DNA of 64,000 bases from Salinicola acroporae. Lineage in GTDB: Bacteria; Pseudomonadota; Gammaproteobacteria; Pseudomonadales; Halomonadaceae. The notes under the pieces are model-generated. The model searched no databases, was not told the DNA's origin, and was given only the letters and a program-made list of their open reading frames with translations. The stretch spans positions 110,754 to 174,753 of the forward strand of contig NZ_PZJW01000008.1 in assembly GCF_003206615.1 (NCBI RefSeq), read 5' to 3'. This document shows positions 18,495 to 26,396 of the stretch, one piece after another. Within the stretch, counting starts at the first letter, position 1; the number at the start of each line of letters is the position of its first letter. Made by a program: the position numbers and the translations under genes.

Positions 18495-19178
18495 TGGAGA
18501 GAGCTGGAACTCCAACAGCCGCTCATGGTCACGAAGATCGGCGGCCAGTGGCGGGATGTACTTGCGGTCATGCGTGCGCAACATCATGCGGTACTCGAAC
18601 TGCCGGCCATCGTCGCGCGTCCGGTAGCTCAGGCTCTCGACCCTGAATCGGTGAGACGCCATCAGGTCATGGATCTGCGTTTCGGACATCACGCTACCAC
18701 TGTCGAAACGCAGGATGCAGCGGGCAAAGATCCGACTCGGCATACGCCCCTCCACCACCCGGAAAAGGGAAAGCGTCAGCAAGGTGACCGCTGTCGCCAC
18801 CACGGCCGGAAACAGAAAACCAATGCCATAGAGGATGCCCAGCGTGGATGTGACCCAGATCGAGGCGGCCGTGGTCAGTCCCCGGACCGTCAATCCCTCC
18901 TTGAAGATCACGCCGGCACCCAGGAACCCGATACCGGTCATGATCCCTTGAGCCATCCGGGTGGGGTCGGTGCGAACAGTCGCTTCCGGAACGTTGGTGC
19001 CCAGCCACTGCCACTGGTAGACCGTGACCATCATCAGCAGTGCCGACGACACGCAGACCAGCGCATGGGTGCGAAAGCCCGCCGGCCGGCCATGAAAGGT
19101 CCGCTCCAGCCCGATCAGGCTACCCGCCAGCCAGGCCAACCCCAAGTGAATCAACATTGTCCAGGACTCTGGCGACAT
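18483..19178 (-). CDS. MgtC/SapB-family membrane protein
   Basis: This 231-aa protein has four to five N-terminal helices with the family signature GSLIGLERTFHGRPAGFRTH and later MTGIGFLGAGVIFKEG. A soluble C-terminal domain (about residues 140-231) follows. MgtC proteins modulate the F1Fo ATP synthase and survival under magnesium limitation in pathogens; homologues in free-living bacteria are less well understood. It is divergent from yfdC. Its stop codon lies inside a stable hairpin. Confidence 0.9.
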   Translation of the reverse strand: MSPESWTMLIHLGLAWLAGSLIGLERTFHGRPAGFRTHALVCVSSALLMMVTVYQWQWLGTNVPEATVRTDPTRMAQGIMTGIGFLGAGVIFKEGLTVRGLTTAASIWVTSTLGILYGIGFLFPAVVATAVTLLTLSLFRVVEGRMPSRIFARCILRFDSGSVMSETQIHDLMASHRFRVESLSYRTRDDGRQFEYRMMLRTHDRKYIPPLAADLRDHERLLEFQLSPTGD

Positions 19179-19309
19179 ACTTGGCTATCTCCCTGTCGTG
19201 TTTACGACTATCGTTCAAGCATAGCGCCTGTGAACGGCCACCGCAGAAGCCTCGGCGGTGTCTTCCGTGCCCGCGCCTTGCCACTTTCCAGCCATCGAGG
19301 AATGAACGC

Positions 19310-20158
19310 TTGAGCAAACGTCACAATCTCACCCCGCCCAGCCGTGTGCAAAAAGACGAGGAAGAACATGACCTTCAGCTCAACGGCGAGGAGTTGCCCT
19401 CACGCGCCGCTGCCGTGCACGAATCCATCAGGGAGGAGGGGGAAACGGAGTTGAGCCGGACGGTATCGGCGCTGCTCTGGTCCGCCATCGCCGCCGGCCT
19501 GTCGATGAGCTTCTCGATGCTGGCGAAGGGCCTGTTGCGCGCGCACCTGCCGGACAACGATATCGGCTTTTTGATCGAGTCGCTGGGCTATACGGTGGGG
19601 TTCCTGGTGGTCATCATGGCCCGCCAGCAGCTCTTCACCGAAAATACCGTGACGGCGGTGCTTCCCGTGATGAGTCAGCCCCGGCTCGGCAAGTTCTTAT
19701 GCCTGCTCCGGCTCTGGGGTGTGGTGCTGATCGGCAACCTGGTCGGTGTCGCCGTCTCCGCCTGGGCCATCCTGGCGCTGCCGATCTTCTCGCTGCAGAC
19801 CCACGAGGCGTTCCTCGCCCTGGGCGAGCATATCCTCGAAAATACCCCGATGCAGATGTTCGCCAAGGGCATCGTGGCCGGGTGGATGATCGCGACAATG
19901 GTCTGGCTGCTGCCCAGCGCGGGAAGCGCCAAGATCTGGGTCATCCTGATCGTGACCTACCTCGTCGCGATCGGCGAGTTCACGCATATCATCGTTGGCT
20001 CCACCGAGGTGATGTACCTGGTCTTCTCCGGTCACGCCAGCTGGTCGGAATATCTCTTCCATTTCGGCTTCCCCACCCTGCTCGGCAATGTCGTCGGAGG
20101 CACCTTCATCTTCGCCCTGATCAGCCACGCCCAGATCCGCAGCGATAGCGATCGCTGA
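19310..20158 (+). CDS. yfdC: FNT-family channel protein YfdC
   Basis: This is an inner-membrane protein of the formate/nitrite transporter family, closest in sequence to E. coli YfdC. It has a charged N-terminal region with LPSRAAAVHESIREEGE, then LLWSAIAAGLSMSFSMLAKG, VIMARQQLFTENTVTAVLPV, and the tail GGTFIFALISHAQIR. About six helices are expected. YfdC substrates are not established. I use the TTG at 19310 (282 aa), preceded by GAGGAA, because no in-frame ATG fits the family N-terminus. A start further upstream cannot be excluded. Confidence 0.88.
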   Translation: MSKRHNLTPPSRVQKDEEEHDLQLNGEELPSRAAAVHESIREEGETELSRTVSALLWSAIAAGLSMSFSMLAKGLLRAHLPDNDIGFLIESLGYTVGFLVVIMARQQLFTENTVTAVLPVMSQPRLGKFLCLLRLWGVVLIGNLVGVAVSAWAILALPIFSLQTHEAFLALGEHILENTPMQMFAKGIVAGWMIATMVWLLPSAGSAKIWVILIVTYLVAIGEFTHIIVGSTEVMYLVFSGHASWSEYLFHFGFPTLLGNVVGGTFIFALISHAQIRSDSDR

Positions 20159-20259
20159 GACCTGGATGCAAAGATACCGCGGGCGTCCCGGCGCCCGCCC
20201 TGCACTTCAAGGCCGCCGGTCGATTCAAGTCCTGCCGCCCGCTCGCCGATACAGGCCTA

Positions 20260-20407
20260 GGGCCTGCTCACACGATACGCCGCGAACGCCAAATGCGTTG
20301 AGTCAAGGCGCGAGACGCCGACAAGGATTGTTTCCTTGTCCAGTCACGCAACGAAGCCTGGGCGTATTTGACGCGCAACCCGAAGGGACGGGACGTGGGA
20401 CAGGCCC
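20260..20407. repeat. 148-bp imperfect inverted element (long hairpin)
   Basis: The ends GGGCCTG (20260-20266) and CAGGCCC (20401-20407) are inverted, and imperfect pairing continues inward (CAAATGCG against CGTATTTG, GAC against GTC). The centre is a perfect 8-bp stem GACAAGGA/TCCTTGTC (20320-20327 with 20333-20340). No coding ORF fits. The layout resembles a dispersed intergenic repeat. No second copy was found in this window. Confidence 0.5.
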
Positions 20408-20461
20408 AACAACCCTCGAGCCCACATCGAGTCACGATCAGCGAACGGGAACATTGCATTC

Positions 20462-21127
20462 ATGTCATTCAGGACCTGGGCCATAGTCTGTGGCGCGGCC
20501 GCGCTCTCCGGCTGCTTCGGCGTCAACACTTCCCAGGCCCCGCTGGCCACCACCTACCCGGCGACCACCCAGCAGCGCATGCAGGCCGCCTACCACTGGG
20601 AGGTACTGGCACAGCACGAGGCCCGGGCCATCATGGCCGACCGTCGGCTCGACCGGCGCGCGCTCTATATCAAGCCCCCCGAGACCGAAACCGCCTTCAG
20701 CCGCGGCTTTCGCTCGTTGCTGACCAGCGAGCTGGTGAAACAGGGCGCCACGGTCAGGACCAGCGATCTCGGCGCAGCCACCGTCACCTTCGACGTGCAG
20801 GTCGTGGCGCACCGGGATCGCCAGCCGATCCGCCCACCCCAGGGCGCGTTGACCGCCCTGGCGGCGGGTATCGCGGTGGCGACGATACCGTTCAACCACT
20901 GGCGCGAGCCCGCGCTGGCGCTGATCCCTGCCGCCGGGTTGGTCGATCTGTTCAGCGGTAGCTGGACGTCTGAGAGCGACGAGGAGGTGATCATCACGGT
21001 CCAGGCCGACGAGTACCAGACCCTGCTCTACTCCTCCTCCAACCTCTACTACATCAACCCCGGCGATAGCGGCCAGTACGGCCGAGCGGCGGCTGCCGGC
21101 CAGCTCAAGGTATCGTCGCAATGGTAA
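20462..21127 (+). CDS. Hypothetical lipoprotein, first gene of a FlgO-like pair
   Basis: I do not recognise a named family. The 221-aa protein has a lipoprotein signal peptide (VCGAAALSGCFG, lipobox Cys at residue 18), so it is probably outer-membrane or periplasmic. The body has a mixed alpha/beta region (RGFRSLLTSELVKQGATVRT) and a hydrophobic middle stretch (GALTALAAGIAVATIPF). It ends with a beta-rich acidic and Ser/Tyr-rich tail. The next gene, also a lipoprotein, starts 24 bp downstream, so the two probably act together. The SD is weak. Confidence 0.75.
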   Translation: MSFRTWAIVCGAAALSGCFGVNTSQAPLATTYPATTQQRMQAAYHWEVLAQHEARAIMADRRLDRRALYIKPPETETAFSRGFRSLLTSELVKQGATVRTSDLGAATVTFDVQVVAHRDRQPIRPPQGALTALAAGIAVATIPFNHWREPALALIPAAGLVDLFSGSWTSESDEEVIITVQADEYQTLLYSSSNLYYINPGDSGQYGRAAAAGQLKVSSQW

Positions 21128-21150
21128 GCCACAGCAGAGAGAGTTCCGCG

Positions 21151-21699
21151 ATGCCCCTATCTTCCTGCGCTCGGCTTTGGCTGCTCGTGCTGCTGCTGGC
21201 GGCACTGGCGGGCTGCTCGGCGCTCGATCCCAACGGCCACCCTCACCAGCCGACCACCCTGGAGCGGGTCGACTCGGCGGCCAAGACGTTGGTCGAGAAC
21301 CACCGGGGACGGCTCGACGACGCCGCGCCGCTGGTCGCCACCACTTTCGTCGACGTCGACCACCTCGGGCAATCCTCGACCCTGGGCCGCACCCTGAGCG
21401 AAATGTTCGTCTCGCGGCTGGTTGAATCGGGCCTGCCGGTGATCGAGGTCAAGCTGCGCAACAGCCTCTACATCGAGGAGAATACCGGCGAGCTGATCCT
21501 GTCGCGTAACGTGCAGCGGCTGAGTCAGGATTACGACGCCAGCGCCGTGCTGGTGGGCACCTACGCCCGGGCCCAGGACCGGCTGTTCATCAATGTCCGG
21601 GTGGTACGTATCGCCGATCGCGCCATCCTCGGCGCGACCAGCTTCGCGCTGCCGCTCAACAATGATCTGCGCACACTGCTGCCCCCCAGCTATCCCTGA
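21151..21699 (+). CDS. FlgO-domain outer-membrane lipoprotein
   Basis: This 182-aa protein has a clear lipobox (LLAALAGCSAL) and a FlgO-like domain. It opens with RVDSAAKTLVENHRG, continues with VATTFVDVDHLGQSSTLGRT and SEMFVSRLVESGLPVIEVKL, and ends with ASAVLVGTYARAQDRLFINV. In Vibrio FlgO is an outer-membrane lipoprotein needed for motility, but no flagellar genes are near here. The start at 21151 is preceded by AGAGAGAG; the frame opens at 21121, overlapping the previous gene. It is probably the second gene of a two-gene operon. Confidence 0.82.
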   Translation: MPLSSCARLWLLVLLLAALAGCSALDPNGHPHQPTTLERVDSAAKTLVENHRGRLDDAAPLVATTFVDVDHLGQSSTLGRTLSEMFVSRLVESGLPVIEVKLRNSLYIEENTGELILSRNVQRLSQDYDASAVLVGTYARAQDRLFINVRVVRIADRAILGATSFALPLNNDLRTLLPPSYP

Positions 21700-21732
21700 A
21701 TCCGGCGGACAGCATTAGCCTGGAAAACGTAT

Positions 21733-21755
21733 AAGGGCGCCCCAGGGGCGCCCTT
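21733..21755. terminator. Bidirectional terminator between the FlgO-like gene and leuA
   Basis: A GC-rich inverted repeat, AAGGGCGCC with its complement around a short CCAGG centre, lies between two convergent genes. It has an A/T flank on each side and can serve both directions. Confidence 0.7.
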
Positions 21756-21787
21756 CTCGTCTTCCACACCTGACGTCAGACTGGCGT

Positions 21788-23494
21788 TCAGTCGACGGTG
21801 GTCGCACGCGCGTCGCTCGCCTGCGACTCCCGCTGCGCCCCGGCCAAGTTGATCCCGGAGAGGATCGCCTTGAGCGACGCACTGACGGTGTCGCTGTCCT
21901 CGGCGACGGCGCAGACGCGCTGCCCGTCGACATTGAGCTGGACGAACGCAATGGCGTTGGCCTCGCTGTCGCCCCCCAGCGAGTGCTCGGCGTAGTCGAT
22001 GATGCCGACACTGACGCCGGAATGCTTCTGCCACGCGTCGGTGAAGGAGGACATCGCGCCGTTGCCCTTGCCGGAGAGACGCAGCGTCTCGGCGCCCTGC
22101 CACAGGGTCACCTCGATGCCTTCGTGCTGCCCTTTGGAGAGACGATAGTCGGCCAGCGACAACGGTGATTCGCTGGTGAACCGGTCGAACATGACTTGGC
22201 GGATGATTTCGCTGGAGAGTTCGCTGGCCCGCTTCTCGCTCTCCTGCTGCACGTAAGGCGCCAGCGCCAGCATCATCCAGCGCGGCAGGCTGATGCCGTA
22301 GTCGCGCTCGAGCAGGAACGCCATGCCGCCCTTGCCGGACTGGCTATTGACCCGGATCACCGCCTGGTAGTCGCGACCGATGTCATGGGGATCGATCGGC
22401 AGATAGGCTACCTGCCACGGCTCATCCGGCTTCTGCTTCTTGAGCGATTTGCGGATCGCATCCTGATGGCTGCCGGAGAAGGCGGTGTAGACCATCTCGC
22501 CGACCCACGGGTGGCGGGGGTGAATCGGAATATTGGTGCACTCGTTGACCACTTCGATGATCTCGTCCGGCCGCGACAGGTCGAGTTCCGGATCGATCCC
22601 CTGGCTATAGAGATTCATCGCGAGGGTGACGATGTCCATGTTGCCAGTGCGCTCGCCGTTGCCAAGCAGCGTGCCCTCGACGCGCTCGGCACCGGCCAGC
22701 AGTGCCAGTTCCGCGGAGGCGACCGCCCCGCCGCGATCGTTGTGGGTATGAATCGAGATGATCACGCTGTCGCGATTCTTGATGTGCTGGCAGAAGTACT
22801 CGATCTGATCGGCGTGATGATGTGGCCCGGCCACTTCGACCGTGGTCGGCAGGTTGAGAATGCACTTGCGACTCGGGGTCGGTTGCCAGACGTCCATGAC
22901 CGCTTCGCAGATACGCAGCGAGAAGTCGATCTCGGTGCTGGAAAAGCTCTCAGGGGTGTACTCGAACCGCCACTCCACGTCCGGGTAGCGCTCGGCATAG
23001 GTCTTGACCCAGGTCGCCCCCTGCATCGCGATATCGACAATGCCATCGCGATCCATCTCGAACACCCGCTCGCGCTGCACGGTCGAGGTCGAGTTATAGA
23101 GGTGGACGATGGCACGCTTGGCACCGACCAGCGATTCGAAGGTCTTCTCGATCAGGTGCTCGCGACACTGCACCAGCACGGCAATGGTCACGTCATCGGG
23201 GATCTGGTCATCCTCGATCAACCAGCGAACGAAGTCGTAGTCGGGCTGGCTCGCCGACGGGAATCCCACCATGACTTCCTTGATCCCCACCTTGACGATC
23301 TGATGCCAGAACCGCTTCTTCTGCTCGACGCTCATCGGTTCCAGTAGTGCCTGGTTGCCATCGCGCAGGTCTTCGCTGACCCAGATCGGTGCGTGATCGA
23401 GATTACGATCCGGCCACTGGCGGTCGAAGGCGGGAACCCGGGGAGCCGGGCGGTATTTTCTGTGATCAAAGGCGCGATGATCGAAGGCAGACAT
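21788..23494 (-). CDS. leuA: 2-isopropylmalate synthase
   Basis: LeuA condenses acetyl-CoA with 2-oxoisovalerate, the committed step of leucine synthesis. The protein has 568 aa and is of the long class. The DRE-TIM-like catalytic start is WVSEDLRDGNQALLEPMS. HTHNDRGGAVASAELA and ERVEGTLLGNGERTGNMDI complete the active site. The C-terminal leucine-binding regulatory domain follows (SSFTDAWQKHSGVSVGIIDY). The start is placed at MSAFDH (23494); the frame opens 237 bases earlier in non-conserved sequence. It is divergent from an Lrp-type regulator. No leucine-rich attenuator peptide was seen. Confidence 0.95.
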   Translation of the reverse strand: MSAFDHRAFDHRKYRPAPRVPAFDRQWPDRNLDHAPIWVSEDLRDGNQALLEPMSVEQKKRFWHQIVKVGIKEVMVGFPSASQPDYDFVRWLIEDDQIPDDVTIAVLVQCREHLIEKTFESLVGAKRAIVHLYNSTSTVQRERVFEMDRDGIVDIAMQGATWVKTYAERYPDVEWRFEYTPESFSSTEIDFSLRICEAVMDVWQPTPSRKCILNLPTTVEVAGPHHHADQIEYFCQHIKNRDSVIISIHTHNDRGGAVASAELALLAGAERVEGTLLGNGERTGNMDIVTLAMNLYSQGIDPELDLSRPDEIIEVVNECTNIPIHPRHPWVGEMVYTAFSGSHQDAIRKSLKKQKPDEPWQVAYLPIDPHDIGRDYQAVIRVNSQSGKGGMAFLLERDYGISLPRWMMLALAPYVQQESEKRASELSSEIIRQVMFDRFTSESPLSLADYRLSKGQHEGIEVTLWQGAETLRLSGKGNGAMSSFTDAWQKHSGVSVGIIDYAEHSLGGDSEANAIAFVQLNVDGQRVCAVAEDSDTVSASLKAILSGINLAGAQRESQASDARATTVD

Positions 23495-23679
23495 GGCAAC
23501 CATCCTGACGAGGTAGAAGAGCCGAAGGATTGTAGGGCGCGCCGCTGGAGCGAACCCCGCTGTCGGGCCACCGCGGATCGCGGCGGACGCGAGGGCAGGT
23601 CCCCGGATGCGGGGGCCTGCCCGAAGCTGCTTGTGGCAGCAGAGACAGTGTAAGGTTTTTGTGCCGACAGGACATTGCG

Positions 23680-23691
23680 AAGATCGATCTT
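23680..23691. promoter_or_regulatory. 12-bp palindrome in the leuA-lrp intergenic region
   Basis: AAGATCGATCTT is a perfect palindrome in the divergent promoter region, where the -35 element of the Lrp-type gene would fall. An operator role is inferred from position. Confidence 0.4.
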
Positions 23692-23704
23692 TTCCGTCGC
23701 CCGA

Positions 23705-23713
23705 TGGCATAAT
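23705..23713 (+). promoter_or_regulatory. Candidate extended -10 promoter of the Lrp-type gene
   Basis: TGGCATAAT is an extended -10 element (TG, one base, then CATAAT, five of six matches) lying 37 bp before the ATG. No good -35 is visible, as is common for extended -10 promoters. Confidence 0.45.
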
Positions 23714-23750
23714 CTGCCAATCAAACGACAACCAGAGGCAGATATTGCCA

Positions 23751-24236
23751 ATGAAATCTCCCCATCCCCCACCACTCGACCGCTACGACCGGCGCATTCT
23801 CGAACTGATCCAGCAGGAAGGCCGGATCAGCAACCAGGAACTGGCCGAGCGCATCGGCCTTTCGCCCTCGCCTTGCCTGCGCCGCCTGCGCGCGCTGGAG
23901 GAGAGCGGCCTGATCCTCGGTTATCGCGCCCTGGTCGACGCGCGGCAGCTCGGCTACCGGCTGATGGCGCTAGTGCACATCTCGATGGATCGCCACACCC
24001 CGGAGCGCTTCGCCAACTTCGAGCGCCAAGTGGCGGCGCTGCCCCAGGTCCAGGAGTGCCTGATGATCACCGGCCAGGAGGTCGACTACCAGCTCAAGAT
24101 CCGGGTCGAGGACATGGACGACTATCAGCAGCTTCTGCTGCAGCATATTACGCCGATCGAGGGCGTCTCCGGCGTCCACTCCAACTTCGTGCTGCGTCCA
24201 GTGTTCGAAAATCGCGGCGTGCCGGTGGCGCCCTGA
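23751..24236 (+). CDS. Lrp/AsnC-family transcriptional regulator
   Basis: This is a 161-aa feast/famine regulator. The winged helix-turn-helix (residues about 8-65) reads LDRYDRRILELIQQEGRISN and LAERIGLSPSPCLRRLRAL. A RAM/AsnC effector domain follows, with ECLMITGQEVDYQLKIRVED. It is divergent from leuA, which suggests but does not prove control of leucine synthesis. AGAGG lies upstream of the ATG. The frame is open to 23607, but the conserved N-terminus starts at 23751. The ligand is unknown. Confidence 0.92.
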   Translation: MKSPHPPPLDRYDRRILELIQQEGRISNQELAERIGLSPSPCLRRLRALEESGLILGYRALVDARQLGYRLMALVHISMDRHTPERFANFERQVAALPQVQECLMITGQEVDYQLKIRVEDMDDYQQLLLQHITPIEGVSGVHSNFVLRPVFENRGVPVAP

Positions 24237-24526
24237 CTGCGTATCCGGCACTGACGCCGAAGCGCCCCGCGCCTCGATTGGCCACCCCGGCATCGGGCGT
24301 GCTGGAATGTCGTGACCGCCGTCTCACGCGGCATGCGAATTCGGCCATGTCCGAAAAGTACTACGCTTGCCCATACGGCGTTAGACATCGGCTCAATGAA
24401 CCTCGTTCAGAACGTCCGAAGGACGGCTAGGAGGGCTAGCGGAGCGAGTCACATGCTCATTGATACCGCGTAGACTGGCACGCTATCCCGGTCTGCGCTC
24501 TCGCCGATTTTTTGCAGTAGCCACGC
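24237..24526. other. Intergenic region after the Lrp-type gene
   Basis: No gene is supported. One 27-codon open stretch at about 24348-24431 has no SD or recognisable product. A short inverted repeat GTCC/GGAC lies near 24415. Promoter sequences for the IalB-like gene may lie at the right end. Confidence 0.35.
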
Positions 24527-24573
24527 GTCCAGGTCTTGCCTAGGCTCGTCGACTTTTGAGGCAAAGCCTGGAC
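24527..24573. promoter_or_regulatory. Symmetric two-part hairpin upstream of the IalB-like gene
   Basis: GTCCAGG and TTGCCT (24527-24533, 24536-24541) pair with AGGCAA and CCTGGAC (24559-24564, 24567-24573) around a symmetric 2x2 internal loop. It lies about 50 bp before the start codon. It could be a leader RNA structure, an operator or a small terminator. Confidence 0.45.
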
Positions 24574-24622
24574 CATACCCATGCATGACAACGCGCAACC
24601 CATCACAACACAGGACAATGCC

Positions 24623-25138
24623 ATGTCTCTTCGCCGTACCCTGCTCGCCTCGCTGGTGCCACTGGCCGCCGCCATCCTGACGCCGGCGCAGGCTCAGCAG
24701 CCTAGCGAACCGCAGGTCGATACCCAGCAGTTCCAGTCCTGGGAAGTGGGCTGCCCCAAGGGCGGTGAACGCAAGAGCTGCGTGATGAGCCAGATGGTCA
24801 GCAACCCCGACAGCAACGAGCCGCTGATGCGTGCCATGGTCGGTCGTCCAGCCCAGGCCGACGGTCCGGTCATGGTCTTTCTGCTGCCGCTGGGCGTGCG
24901 CCTGGCGCCGGGTATCCAGCTGCAGGTGGACGCCAACGAACCGGTCGGCATGCCCTACCAGGTCTGCCTGCAGCAGGGCTGCCGCGCCAACCTGGCGCTG
25001 TCGCCGCAGTTGCTTGCCCAGTTGCGCGGCGGCAACAAGGCCACGGTCAGCGCCATCGCCCCCGACGGCAAGCGGCTCGACATGGATCTGTCGCTGATGG
25101 GCTTCACCAGCGCCAGCCAGCACATCGGCCCGCAATAA
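24623..25138 (+). CDS. IalB-family exported protein
   Basis: This 171-aa protein has a signal peptide (TLLASLVPLAAAILTPAQAQ) and the invasion-associated locus B domain. That domain includes FQSWEVGCPKGGERKSCVMS and, near the end, a Cys-containing repeat of the motif (PYQVCLQQGCRANLALS). The paired cysteines suggest periplasmic disulfides. IalB aids erythrocyte invasion in Bartonella, but homologues are common in environmental bacteria with no known role. The ATG at 24623 is chosen for the signal peptide and upstream CAGGAC. Confidence 0.85.
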   Translation: MSLRRTLLASLVPLAAAILTPAQAQQPSEPQVDTQQFQSWEVGCPKGGERKSCVMSQMVSNPDSNEPLMRAMVGRPAQADGPVMVFLLPLGVRLAPGIQLQVDANEPVGMPYQVCLQQGCRANLALSPQLLAQLRGGNKATVSAIAPDGKRLDMDLSLMGFTSASQHIGPQ

Positions 25139-25263
25139 AGGCCCCATCAATACCAGGGGCGGCGCCGGCGGACCGATCCCGACGGCGCACCGTCGGGGCC
25201 GGTCGAGTGCAGCCCCTCATTAGACGATTGCGCAATTGTGGAGACAGTGGCGTCCGGGTTAAG

Positions 25264-25279
25264 ACTTTGCATGCAAAGT
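25264..25279. promoter_or_regulatory. 16-bp perfect palindrome upstream of tctC-like gene
   Basis: ACTTTGCATGCAAAGT is a perfect palindrome 40 bp before the start codon. It overlaps a possible -35 (TTGCAT, 25267-25272) placed 17 bp from GATAAC (25290-25295). A second palindrome, ATTGCGCAAT, is at 25227-25236, and TTATCGATAA is at 25285-25294. Operator function is inferred. Confidence 0.5.
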
Positions 25280-25318
25280 GCATCTTATCGATAACAGAAC
25301 CCGTCTAGCGAGGTCACA

Positions 25319-26296
25319 ATGAGTCGATCAAGCGCGTCCCGCCATTTCACTCCGCTGCTGTTCGCCGCCGTTCTGGCCTCGCCACTGGCATGGGCGGAGT
25401 ATCCCGAAAAGCCGATTACCCTGATCGTTCCCTGGGCGGCCGGAGGCGGCACGGACGCCACGGCTCGCATCATCGCCTCGTCGCTGGAAGAGCAGCTCGG
25501 GCAGACGATCAACGTGGTCAACCGGACCGGGGGCAGCGGCGTGGTCGGTCACACCGCGATCGCCAACGCCCGGCCGGATGGCTACACCCTGGGCCTGGCC
25601 ACCGTCGAGGTCGCGATGATGCATTGGCAAGGGCTGACCGACCTCACCTATCAGGGCCTCACTCCCATTGCCCAGATCAACTTCGACTCCGCCAGCCTCT
25701 CGGTCGCCGACGATTCCCCGTTCGAGAATCTCGAAGCGTTCGTGACCCAGGTCAGGGACAACCCCAAGGGGACCTATACCGCATCGGGCACCGGCCTGGG
25801 CGGCATCTGGCACGTCGCGCTCAATGGCTTCCTGATGGACCAGGGTATCGCCGCCGGCAAGATCACCTGGATCCCCAGCCAAGGCTCGGCGCCGGCCATG
25901 ACCGAGCTGGCCTCCGGCAGCATCGACCTGGTGGCCTCGTCGCTGCCCGAGGCGAGATCGATGATCGATGCCGGCGAACTCCAGAGCCTCGGTGTCATGA
26001 CACCGGAAAGACTGGAAGGCTTTCCCGACGTACCAACCTTCAAGGAGCAGATCGGCAGTGATTTTACGCTGGGCGCGTGGCGTGGCATCGTCGGCCCCAA
26101 GGGGATGAGTGAAGATGTCGTGGCCACGCTCGAGGATGCGCTGAAGAAAGCCTACGACAGCGATGCCTACCAGAGCTTCATGGCCAGGCAGGGTTACGGC
26201 GTGGTGTGGCGAGACGCCGATGGCTTCGCCCAGCTGATGGCCGAGGATGACCAGAAATTTGGCAAGATCATGGGCGAGATGGGGCTAACCCATTGA
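25319..26296 (+). CDS. Tripartite tricarboxylate transporter (TctC) solute-binding protein
   Basis: This is a periplasmic receptor of the TTT/Bug family for a carboxylate, 325 aa. A signal peptide (LLFAAVLASPLAWA) precedes YPEKPITLIVPWAAGGGTDA, the classic start of the mature family. The two-domain binding fold follows (VNRTGGSGVVGHTAIANARP). No TctA or TctB membrane subunits are encoded nearby, so it is an orphan receptor or uses a distant partner. The aldolase gene downstream suggests that the ligand feeds that enzyme. SD is CGAGG. Confidence 0.9.
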   Translation: MSRSSASRHFTPLLFAAVLASPLAWAEYPEKPITLIVPWAAGGGTDATARIIASSLEEQLGQTINVVNRTGGSGVVGHTAIANARPDGYTLGLATVEVAMMHWQGLTDLTYQGLTPIAQINFDSASLSVADDSPFENLEAFVTQVRDNPKGTYTASGTGLGGIWHVALNGFLMDQGIAAGKITWIPSQGSAPAMTELASGSIDLVASSLPEARSMIDAGELQSLGVMTPERLEGFPDVPTFKEQIGSDFTLGAWRGIVGPKGMSEDVVATLEDALKKAYDSDAYQSFMARQGYGVVWRDADGFAQLMAEDDQKFGKIMGEMGLTH

Positions 26297-26396
26297 GCGG
26301 TGCCCAATACTCTGCAATCGATAACCGATCGGGCCGGCGTCGTGACGATACCGGCTCGTTCTCATTCTCGTCTCAGCTACCCAAGAGGTGACCGGC

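Noticed and set aside
24348..24431. Possible 27-aa peptide after the Lrp-type gene
   Set aside because: No SD and no recognisable pattern. It could be part of a dispersed intergenic element, but only one copy is visible.
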